Under the pieces are notes generated by a model, which worked only from the letters and a program-made list of their open reading frames with translations, made no database searches and was not told the DNA's origin. DNA of 64,000 nucleotides from Neurospora crassa OR74A (lineage: Eukaryota > Ascomycota > Sordariomycetes > Sordariales > Sordariaceae), in NCBI RefSeq assembly GCF_000182925.2, contig NC_026505.1, positions 4,464,001-4,528,000 on the forward strand, written 5' to 3'. Made by a program: the position numbers and the translations under genes. This document shows positions 45,765 through 56,306 of this stretch, piece after piece; the first letter of the stretch is position 1, and the number at the start of each line of letters is the position of its first letter.

Positions 45765-48700
45765 ATTATAAAATTAATTTATATACTTCCAAAGAGGAAG
45801 CCAAACATCCCATTACTACCTAGAAAAGCGTATCGTATTGTATCGTGAATAATCGCCGATTAACTACCCCGCGATGGCGTATACTATAGAAGAAAAGGTA
45901 AGTAAGGCCTCGCCGAAGAAATAGGGATAACCGTCTACTTCATAGTCTACATTAAAAGTGATTGCTACTGTAAGTACTCAAGCTAGTAAGGCTTAGAAGT
46001 AGGCTATTAGAGCCTAGAAAGATAAGGTTGCCGTTGAATAGGTTACCTTCGAAATCAATAATATACCTATTACCTTAGAATCGGTAATAGAGTAGGACAA
46101 TACCTTCCGCCATCAATCGATTAATATTATTACTATTAAAAATAAATAGAATACCTAGTCTCGTACCCTTAATATATTTAACTTCGAAGATAAGGACGCC
46201 CTAAATAATATTAATAAAGCTATTACATTTTTTAATTAGGAAGTTACTATTAAGATAGTTAACGTTCGCTATACCTTTAAAAAGGAAGATTTGTATATAT
46301 TCCTATATACGAAGATTAGCGCAATTGCAAAATACTATTCGAAGAAGGGAAACGGCCCTACTTTCGCCTTTAAACCTCTTACGAAGGCTAGCTAAATTTA
46401 TTAATCCTATTATCTTTAATATAATAAATTATATACCGGTCCCCTTTTTATTAACTTTATTATCTTTAAAAATATTTATAGAGGCGATAAAGCTAATATA
46501 GAGGCTATATTCTAAGAAATTAAATTACGGACGATTTTAGCCGAAGCTATTTTAACCTAATAGTAGGGTTACTAAATTATTACTATTAATTTAAATACTA
46601 ATTTAAATAAAATATACGAATATGCCTTAAATTTCCTAAATTACTAGAAGGTAGCCGAGGATGAGAATTTCGAACTTAAGAATAAAATAATAGTATTCGA
46701 AAATATTATTATCAATTCCAAACGCAACCCGATAATTTTGTTAGACGATACCGAGGAATTAATTCATTTACATTAAGAGAATACCGCTTTATATAAAAAG
46801 AATTACAATTTATAAGAAGAAGTTATTTTCAATATAGCGAAGTTAAATATTATAATAAGAAGTTAAATCCGAATTGAAAATAGACAATTAGACGACAAAA
46901 ATAATTATAAGGCGCTTCGTAACAAAGATTTTTATTTTAATTATTAAGGTCCATTTAATAGTCGGAGCGATAATAGTAAGGAGAACCCTAAGTACGAAGA
47001 ATCTATTATCCCATTAATAGAATATTATAATTATATAAAGTTATTAATTAAAATAAATAAAGTTTAAAATAACTTATTCTAAACTTAATACGAATTAAAT
47101 AAAATATAGGATTCCTTAATTATTATAATAGTTTAGGCCGAGGAATTAGGAATAGAAGTTATATTAAAGGAGGGTAAGATTGTCGATCGGAATATAGTAA
47201 TTACTTGCCTCACTAGGGAAAATATAAACCTTCGTAAATTTAAGAAGAAGGTTACTATTGACCCCGTCCTTTAGAACGTTACCTCTTAGAACCTAATTTA
47301 ATATTATTGCAAATACACAAACGATTCGGAAGATAAGACTAACTTCGTCTATAAAGGCACTTCTAATATTAATACTTCAACCGGCAACTTTAGTCGATTA
47401 TTAACTAAGGAGAAGGAGCTCCTATACTTCTATAATAAGAAGGATAAGGATATAGTATCCTTTAATATTTAGTACTATTATATTTAAAATAAATTGAAGT
47501 TGAATATTAATTACTTTTCGGATAATAAGGTTAAAAAAATATATATTAAGAACTATATAGTAAGTAAAGTTGCTTAGGATTTGGAGCCCTACTTTAGAAA
47601 TAGTCCGTATTATATTAAGACCTTCTAAGAGCTACTAGACTATTTAAAAAACGAGTACTACAATTATAATTATAAGGAGAAAACTATCTTTAAATTCAAT
47701 AAACTTTAATATAAAATGAGCTAGGACTTTTAAGAATTCTATAATACCTTTGTATATTTAGTTGGCGAGTATAATAGACCGGCCGATATTTAGAAATAGG
47801 AGTTTAATTAGAAGTTTCCTATTAATATTTAAAATATATTATTATTCGAATATAGTAAGGATATAATTAATTTTATTACTTTTATTTATATAATTAAGAA
47901 GGTAGTAGAGAATAATTAGAAATTGTAGAAGTTTAAGTAAAAGGATAAGGGTAAAAATAAAAACTCTTCTTTATTAACCTCCTTTTTAAATTTGTTTAAT
48001 AAGGCTAGGGGGTCTTCCAATTCTACTTTATTATTATTATTCGGAGTTAAAGGTTCGGATAGTAGCTGCTATCCTCCTAATATATTTAGAAATAAAGCTT
48101 ATAAGCTTTTAAAGGAGAATAAATATTTTATTTATAAATAAACCGGTTACTACTTCCGAGAGTGCTTAAATTAGTACAATAACTCCTACTGCATTAATAA
48201 GCTCATTAAATAATCCGCTTATAAGGAAGTAGAGAAAGCGGAGTAGGGAAATTAATTACCCTAGGAATTATAAATTCCTTCCTAGGGGATAAATTAATAA
48301 ATACCTATTTAAAAGATTTAAAAGAGGTAGTTATTAGGGAAGTAGTAGAAATTAAAGTAGATAAGGATTTTTTAAAAAATTATTTTAGTAGAGAGGTATT
48401 ACTTATTTACTATACTATAGCTTGCAATAGTAAATTATTATTTATATTTAATATATTTATTAATTTGGGAATAAATAGAAATATCTTTATAAATTGAAAG
48501 TTCGTTAATCGTCTTATTAATCTACTTATCGAATAAATCTATAGGTTTAAATTATATATTGTAGGAGGGTATAACGGCTAGTATAGTAAAACTATTAACC
48601 TATATTTGCGAGGTATATTATAGATCTAAAATCGGATCCTACCCAATAAAATTATAATAGTAGTAAATTCGGGGTACGAATTTATTTTCGGAAAATATTA

Positions 48701-51700
48701 AATGTAGTATTATAGCATTTTGGTAGATATTTGTAACTAACGTTTTATTTTCCTTAAAATTAAGGAAGAAGAACTAGCGATAGAGAAGGTCGAGTTGGTT
48801 GAAATTAAGATTTTAGTAGAAATTAACCATTATATTATAGAATTAGAGAATTAATAATTACTATAATTAAAATTAAAAATAGAAATTCCTACTATTTAGG
48901 TCCGCCCTACGGAACTCTTCGAAGAGTTGAAGATTTGGCCTACGAAATACAGAGAAAAGGAGGAGCTAATTAAAATAGAGTATAAATTATATAATTAATT
49001 AACCTCCTTAAAGGAAGAAGATAAGTAACTACCTATTTATTATAAATATATAACTATATTTAATTATAAATAAGAATAAGATCCTTACTAAGGCGAAGAT
49101 TTATATAGTTAATATTAATTAAAACGAAATAGGATTGGTTAGTATAAGTATTACAATAATTTTACTATCGTTGGAGTAGAAGCTTTTCTTAAATTTATTG
49201 AATGAGAATATATAGAAGTAATTAATCTTTATAAATTGGATTATTTTATTAAAGATTAATAGCGAAAAGATTAATTAATAGTAGAAAATAAGTAGGAATT
49301 CCGAGAGAGGGCTAGAAGGGAGGTGCCTAAATATATTTATTAATATTTTAATATATTTAGTAAGAAATAATCGGATACCCTCCTTAAATACCGTTTTAAT
49401 AATTATAAAATAGAGTTGGAAGGAGGTACCTACTTAGAAGATTTAGATTATAGTCTACTCTATAAAATAATAATCAATAAATTAGAAGTTTATTAAAAAT
49501 ATATTAATAAAATTTTTGTAAAGGGATTTATTAAGAGTAATTTAGCGCCTTAGGTAGTACTAATTCTTTTTATACTTAAAGCGAATAGAGGACTACAATT
49601 CTGCGTTAATTACTAAAAGTTTAATACTATTACTAAGAAGGACCGATATCTTTTATTGTTAATTAAAGAGATTATTGCCCGGATTAGCTAGGTTAAGATT
49701 TTTATAAAAATCGATATTAGGTAGGCTTTTTACTATATTCGTATATATCCGGACAATAAAGAATTAATTACCTTCTATATTTAGTATAGCGCTTATAAAT
49801 ATAAGGTCTTACTATTTAGCTTTACAAACGGGCCTTCTACTTTCTAATAATATATTAATAATATTTTAATAAGCTATTTAAATAATTTTTATAGCGCTTA
49901 TATTAATAATATCCTTATTTTTTCGAATAGTTTGGAGGAGTATAAAATTTATATAAAAAAGGTTTTAATTCAATTAGAAGTAGCCGGTTTATAAGCCGAT
50001 TTCGATAAATACGAATTCTATATCGAGAAGATAAAATTCTTAGGATTTATTATTAGGAAGGATAGTATAGCCGTAGACCCCTAAAAAATTATTATAGTTA
50101 AAGATTAGTAGGTCCTTAAGAATATAAGAGGGGTATAATCCTTCTTCGGATTTTATAACTTTTACTATAAATTTGTAAAAAATTATAATTATATAGTAAA
50201 ACTTTTAATATTTTTAATTAAGAAGGGGGAGGAATATACTTAGAATAAAGATTATTAGAATACGTTCGAGGATTTTAAATAGCGGTTATTAAGTATGCCT
50301 ATCCTAGGGCACTTTAAATATAATAGGCTAATTAGGGTTGAAACGGATACTTTTAATAATATAGTTACTAGTATACTTTTATAGGAGGTAGAAGGCAATT
50401 AGAAACTAGTAGCCTTCTTCTTAGAAACTATATACAGAATTAAATATAATTATTCTATTTACAATAAGGAATTAATAGCCATTATCTACGCCCTATAATA
50501 TTAGAGGGTAGAATTCGTAGGGTTGTAGATACTATTTCTAATTATTACTAACTACGAGGCCTTAAAATATTTTAGTATAAAGTAGTTATTAAATTTATAT
50601 TAAACGGGGTAGGTAGAGTTTTTAATATAGTACTACTTCGTTATTTTTTATTAGCTAAATAGGGAGAATAGTATTACGGACGTACTTTTTAGAAAATTTA
50701 AGGATTTAAAGATTTAGAAAGCGAAGTAGGAAGCTTACTATACTATGCGTATCTTTAAAATCTTAAAAAATAGTTCTATAGTCTATTTAAAAATAAATAC
50801 TACTTTAATAACAATTATTAATACATTACTATTATATACTATTATAATTATTAATACTACTATTATAGAATTAAATCCTAAAATAGTCGGTACTACACCC
50901 TCATTAGAGGATTGCCTAGAAGGGTATATCCTCTTAAATTATTTAATCCTAGAGAATAAGACGAATATTAAATTCGAAATCTATCGGAATATAATTCGTT
51001 AGAGGGAAAATAAATACCAATTCGTTACATATAATAAAATCTTAATATAATATAGTAAGTTAGTAGTCCTACTAGGAATATTACAGGCCTAGGTGATATA
51101 TGAGTTGTACGTAAAGATTATAACTATATACCTAAGTTACAATAAAATACAATAATTAATCTTAATTTAATATTAGTAGCCTAGTATAATTAGAGATATA
51201 GACCGTTATATAGCGAACTATTTAATATACTATACCTCGAAGGTTCTTTATAATAAAACTCTTAGCAAACTATACCTACTATCCCTAATAGATTAAATAT
51301 AGTAATATTTTATAATAGATTTTAAATTTATACCTAAGGATTATTAAAGTTTTAATAATATATTAGTAATAATCAACCGTTTGAGTAAAGTAACTTAAAT
51401 AATACCTTACTATATTAATATAATTATTTAAAATGCAGCCCAAATATACTATAAGGGTCCCTATTACATATATAGCTTACTTAAGGAAATAGTCTCGGAT
51501 TGGGGATTATAATTTATTACCGATTTTACAAACGAATTAATAAAAATATTAAATATTAAATAAAAATTAGCTTCGTCGGGATATAGTTAGATAGTTAGCT
51601 AAGCTAAAATTATAAATAAATACTTCGATTAAAGATTGCGTCCTTTTATAAATTACTTTTAAAATAATTAATCGGATATAATACTAACTATAAATACCGT

Positions 51701-52815
51701 CTAAATAGGAATATTATACAATAATTTAGGAAATATATAGCCGTATAAAATTTTAAGGGGATTTCCGATATTAAGTACTTTAAATTAGGAATCGTATTCC
51801 AACCTAACCCGCCTAATAGTAAAAAAGCAGTTTAACCGAAGCGAAGCCTAAAAATTAATAAAAAGAATCTACAGCTATATTAAAAAGGTAAGGGAATTTA
51901 TTATAGTTGTATAAATATAAATAATAAAATAGGTTAATTAATACCGCCGGATTCTAAATTTCGGTATAAAGGATAAGGTCGTTATTATTAAGAAGAGTAA
52001 ATTATTAGACTAACCGAACTATAAATTAGATTTTCCAGTAATAAATTAGTATTTCCAAATTAAAGAGAAATACAGCTACTTATATTATTTTAAAGTATTA
52101 GAAAGTTAGAAAGGCTCCAATATCTTCTATATAGATTATTTTAAGAAATACTTAAATAACCCTTTACTAGAATAATATTTAAAGGAATTAGTAAGGGAAT
52201 ATATAAATAACAATATTAAATAAGAAATTAGAGAAATCTTAATAGCTAGAATATATTAGGGCCGATTATAGTACCGAATAAATTAGCGGGGCTATAATCC
52301 GGATCCGAAGTACTATAACGTACGGAATTTTAAAAATTCGCCTACCCTTCTTTACAATTTCTACTCCTAATACCCAAATTAATTAGGACCCCCGAAGAAG
52401 CTCAACAACTAATTAAAAGCAATAGAGACGGAAAATATCAATTAAAATTATAAGGACAATAATATAACCGTAGGGAAAGGGATACAAATAATAAAATAAT
52501 ATATTAGTATAAGAAAGTAACTTAAACAGCATTAGCTAATTTAAGTAGGGTTGAGGGACGTCTTTTTAATATACTATAGAAGATAGTTAGCGTAGTTAGT
52601 AATAGTGCAGGGGCCTAAAACTAATTAACTAATTAGAATCCTAAGGATACCCCCCCTCTATTTAGAAAGCAATTATATTCGAATTAAAGTAACAACGACT
52701 TTTTTACCGGTTTTTAATTGGAGGGATTAGGCCGGGGACTTACTTTATATATATAATAGTTCTTTCTATATCTTTATACAATTTGGAACGAGTCTTTTTC
52801 TACCGGGGGGGGTAA
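45765..52815 (+). pseudogene. Gypsy gag-pol remnant
   Basis: Heavily RIP-mutated internal region. Recognisable pieces are the CCHC-like knuckle near 48.14 kb, the RT catalytic motif near 49.90 kb, RNase H near 50.34 kb and the integrase core near 51.2-51.8 kb. None of it can be translated for more than about 85 codons. Confidence 0.85.
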
Positions 52816-53036
52816 TATTATAGTACTAGCGGTAGTGCCTGCTGGGTAGGTACTAGGACAGTATAGTTGTATTTACGACTGGTATAACGTATAAGGCACT
52901 GGGATTTTAGGTTAAAACCCTAGATCCCGCGCGCACCTTTATACTATTTTTTCTTTTCTTACTTATCTTATAATTCTACAATAGACCTAGAATCAACGTG
53001 TTTAGCTTGTCTCTCGTGACTACGTCGCTCGTAACA
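52816..53036 (+). repeat. Gypsy 3' LTR (221 bp)
   Basis: Same length as the 5' LTR. Its first ~115 bp are RIP-mutated (TATTATAGTA for TGTCACGGCA), while its last ~45 bp are unmutated and end CTCGTAACA before the target duplication ATTAA. Confidence 0.93.
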
Positions 53037-53041
53037 ATTAA

Positions 53042-55702
53042 CCTTCTTAAACTATTAATTAAACCTTTTATTAAATATCTACAATTATATTTCTACGTTG
53101 TATATTACTTTGTAAAGTTATAAAAGAGAGTCTAAGGCGATAAATTTATCCCCTACGTTCGAAAAGGTCGATTTATCGCGTACAATAATCTTTATAGTCG
53201 TATTTATACTATTTAGGATTTAGAGATTAGCGCTATTGTAAAGGTTAATATAATTAAATTTATTAAAAAAGAGGATAAGTATCTAATAAAAAACGAGGAG
53301 GGTATTTAATACAGTATTTATTTTTTAAATTAATTTATTTAAGAAGTCGCTAATGTGTTTGATAGCAGTAATTAGTATTGGATTACTATAATTAGTATTA
53401 ATACCTATTAAGAAGAATCTTTATTAAGTAGTATATTAGAATTAGCGCTATTACTAAAGTAAGTAGATCTAGTCTTTTACCCGACTCTAGCTACTTTAAT
53501 AGTACTATTAGATTTAATTCTATAAATTTAAACCTCTTTATTTGAATTAATTATATAATTAAATCCCTAGGAAATAATTATCCCTATAATCGAATAAAGT
53601 ATACTACTATTTAACAATCCTATTAATAAAGATATCCTACTCGATAAATTTGTTGATGAGACCCTATAATAAAATAATTAAGCCCTAGAGTAAAATAATG
53701 AAGTTTTATAATATGTTGGAGATTCCGAAGATAAGTTTGTTAATATTAAAGATTTAATAGAAGAAGAACTAATCTTATTTAAAAATAACCTTTTTATAGA
53801 AGTTAAATAAGAATTTAATAAAGTAATTATAGTAGTTATTATACCGCTATTAAATTCTCCAGCGCTAGTACATTACTTTCTACAGTTAAGATTAATAACC
53901 GTACTAGGCTATTTTAACGAAATAAATATAGTAAAAAGAGTTGGTAATTTTCTATTTGGTTTTATAGAAAGAGATAGAGTTCCTAAAGATTACCTATTTT
54001 GCTTTATAGTAATGAAAGTTCAATACGATTTTAAAATAAGAATTATATTAATCCTTAAGAACTATTATTAAATTAGAAAAGACCTTCGTTATTAATTATA
54101 TTAATTACCAGTTATAAAACGTTAAATTAAAGCTTTCGAATAATAGTAAGTCTATTCTCTTATACCTCGTACGCTTAATATAGAGGTTTTGCTAGGTAAA
54201 TAGGTATATGACGAGAAAGTTAATTATATTAATAAGTAGACCTTTACCCGTATTAGATAGGTTATTTATAGTAATTTTAAATAAAATAATTAGAATATTC
54301 AAAACCTTTATACAGTAATCGTATATACTATAAGCATAAAGATATTTCTAGTTATTATAGCTATTAACAATTTAGAGTGTAAGTAATTTGATTTCTGTAT
54401 AGTATTTTTAAATATAATAATCCTTAAAGACGAGGTTATTTATATTAAATAATTAATTAGCTTCGAGAAAGATAAATATAGAGTCTATATTCCATATAGA
54501 GCTTTATATGGTTTGAAGAAGAGTCCTTTGTATTAGTTTTAGATTCTACTACCTATTTTGAAGGATATAGGATTTATCCTAATATCCTCTAATATTTACC
54601 TTTTTATTAACAACTATATTAATACCCTTATTATACTTTACATCGATAATTTTTTAATTACTACCCCTATTAAAATAATTATATTTAATATTAAGTAATA
54701 ATTTGAATTTTATTTTAAATTGAAATACTTTAGGCTAGTTAGGACTTTCTTAAGTTATAATATTGTAAGGGATAGAAATTAAAAAATAGTATTTCTTTTA
54801 TAATTATAATATATTAAATCTATTATTAAGAAGTTTAATTATTATAGTTTCTACGGCGTTAAGACTCTATAGATACTAGACTTTAAAATCTATAGGGGTA
54901 TTGAACAACCCTATAAATAAAAGATATTTATTAAGAAGATTAATTCTTTTAATTATATTTTAACCGGTATAAGATTAGATATTACTTTTACAGTTAATAA
55001 ACTATATAAGGGTAATGCTAAATCGATAGATTTTTATAAAATAGTAATAAAGTATTTATTTTATTACTTTATTGAGACCCCCGATTTAGGTATATTTTTG
55101 GGAGGTAAAGTTAGTCTCTCTAGCGATCTCCAACTTCGTATATATATAGACGCGTCTTTCGTTAACGATATCAATACGAAGTATAGTACGGTTGGATATA
55201 TGGCCTTCCTAGCCGGTAGTCTAATTTATTGGAAATTAAAGAAGTAAACTTTTATTACATTGAATATAATAGAGGTAGAGTTTACTAATCTTATCCTAGC
55301 AACTAAGACTAATTAATAACTCTCTACTATATTTAATAAATTTAGCTATCCCTAACCCCCTCTTAAAATTCTTTTTATAAATAGTACTAATACGAAGGAT
55401 ATTGTAATAACCGGTTTAGGCGCTATAAGGAACCGTTATATCAATATTCGATATAAATAAATTATAGAATAAATTAAATAGAAGGAATTTAATATCATCT
55501 ATATTAAGGGTAAGAATATAGCTACCGACGGTCTTACTAAGGGTTTAAAAGTAGATAAGTATACTAAATTTATTAAAATACTAGGTATAATTAAGAAGGA
55601 TATCCCCTAGTCAAATAAGAAAGAGTAAAATGTATAAACACTAAGCAAAGTATTACGAGATTTTATAGTAGTAGTTAGTTAGCTGGTTGGTTTGTGGGGG
55701 TG
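53042..55702 (+). pseudogene. Copia reverse transcriptase-RNase H remnant
   Basis: Continuation of the Copia coding region after the nested insertion. Degenerate motifs are ALYGLKKSP (about 54,500-54,530), the catalytic YIDN (54,639-54,650), IDASF (about 55,148) and GYMAFLAGSLIYWKLKK (55,196-55,246), the last being the Copia RNase H signature. It ends with the polypurine tract tttgtgggggtg before the 3' LTR. Confidence 0.85.
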
Positions 55703-55838
55703 TGTAGGAAGGGTGGCCTGTGCCTAGATAACCCACACTACCTTCCATATCCAAACCACTAGTATTTAGCAGGGATCTCTCCCTTGTATAGATAGTTCTC
55801 CAATCTACACACATCTCTCCAATCTCGCTAGTCCAACA
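55703..55838 (+). repeat. Copia 3' LTR (136 bp)
   Basis: It differs from the 5' LTR at ten positions, all C/T or G/A in CpA/TpG context. The final ~25 bp are unmutated and end TCCAACA, followed by the target duplication CAGCG (55,839-55,843). Confidence 0.93.
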
Positions 55839-55843
55839 CAGCG

Positions 55844-56306
55844 TCTTATCATATTCCTCGCCGAGTGGACCTTTCCACTTTACAAGGATTGAAAACCTAA
55901 CCTTCCCTTCAATACCTACACTCTTGGGAAAGATCTCACTTGTACGAGATTTTTATTCATAGGCTAGGAAGGTAGTGCTCAGTCGTCATTGTGTGTATGT
56001 TCAGTATCTTCTCGGTCTTGTCAGTCTTACTCTCTCGCTCGAGGCAAGTGAATGCGTCCACGGCGGCTTCTCATCGACAACAGAATAGCCGATGATCTTG
56101 GCGTCACCTTCCCAGCCGGACTTTCCATTTCATGGCCTGCTCTGATTCTACACGTTTTGATATTTAAAGCAACGAAAGGGGAGTGTAGAAACGGTATGGA
56201 TAAAAATGTCATAGTTTATCATTCGATTCGTAATTACCAAGTTTCCATCTTTTCCAATGCTACCCAACCAAACCGACCACCTCTATCTAGCTCCAACCAC
56301 TCGCCT
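55844..56306. other. Intergenic, downstream of the Copia element
   Basis: Normal-composition sequence between the retrotransposon and the stop codon of the RhoGAP gene. It probably includes that gene's 3' UTR. No gene was recognised. Confidence 0.5.

Larger units (their letters stand above)
45544..53036 (+). mobile_element. Ty3/Gypsy LTR retrotransposon, RIP-inactivated, nested in Copia
   Basis: 7,493 bp with 221-bp LTRs (TGTCACGGCA...CTCGTAACA) at both ends and the target duplication ATTAA (45,539-45,543 and 53,037-53,041). A G-rich polypurine tract (ccggggggggtaa) ends just before the 3' LTR. Degenerate domains in order: Gag with a zinc knuckle (48,124-48,164; two Cys positions and the His now read Y), protease/RT region, the RT catalytic site (AYINN at 49,896-49,910 where YIDD is expected), RNase H start (VETDT at 50,337), and integrase with NRLSK at about 51,372-51,390. 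RT before integrase is the Ty3/Gypsy order. Stops occur in every frame, so the element is inactive. Confidence 0.93.
42977..55838 (+). mobile_element. Ty1/Copia LTR retrotransposon, RIP-inactivated, interrupted by a Gypsy element
   Basis: The element is bounded by two 136-bp LTRs starting TGTAGGAAGG and ending TCCAACA (TCTAATA in the left copy) and by the 5-bp target duplication CAGCG (42,972-42,976 and 55,839-55,843). Without the inner element and its duplicated target it is about 5.36 kb, normal for Copia. The order is Copia-type: Gag region (43.4-44.3 kb), protease (NLGA at 44,453-44,464 where DSGA is expected), integrase (FDSGLEF near 45,236-45,255), then, beyond the Gypsy insertion, reverse transcriptase (ALYGLKKSP near 54,500, YIDN at 54,639) and RNase H (IDASF near 55,148, GYMAFLAGSL near 55,196). 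All frames carry many TAA/TAG stops made by CpA-to-TpA change. It is non-autonomous and dead. Confidence 0.93.

Noticed and set aside
50745-51002. 85-codon frame in the Gypsy pol region
   Set aside because: A stop-free stretch of mutated pol, rich in I, N and T; a remnant rather than a separate gene.
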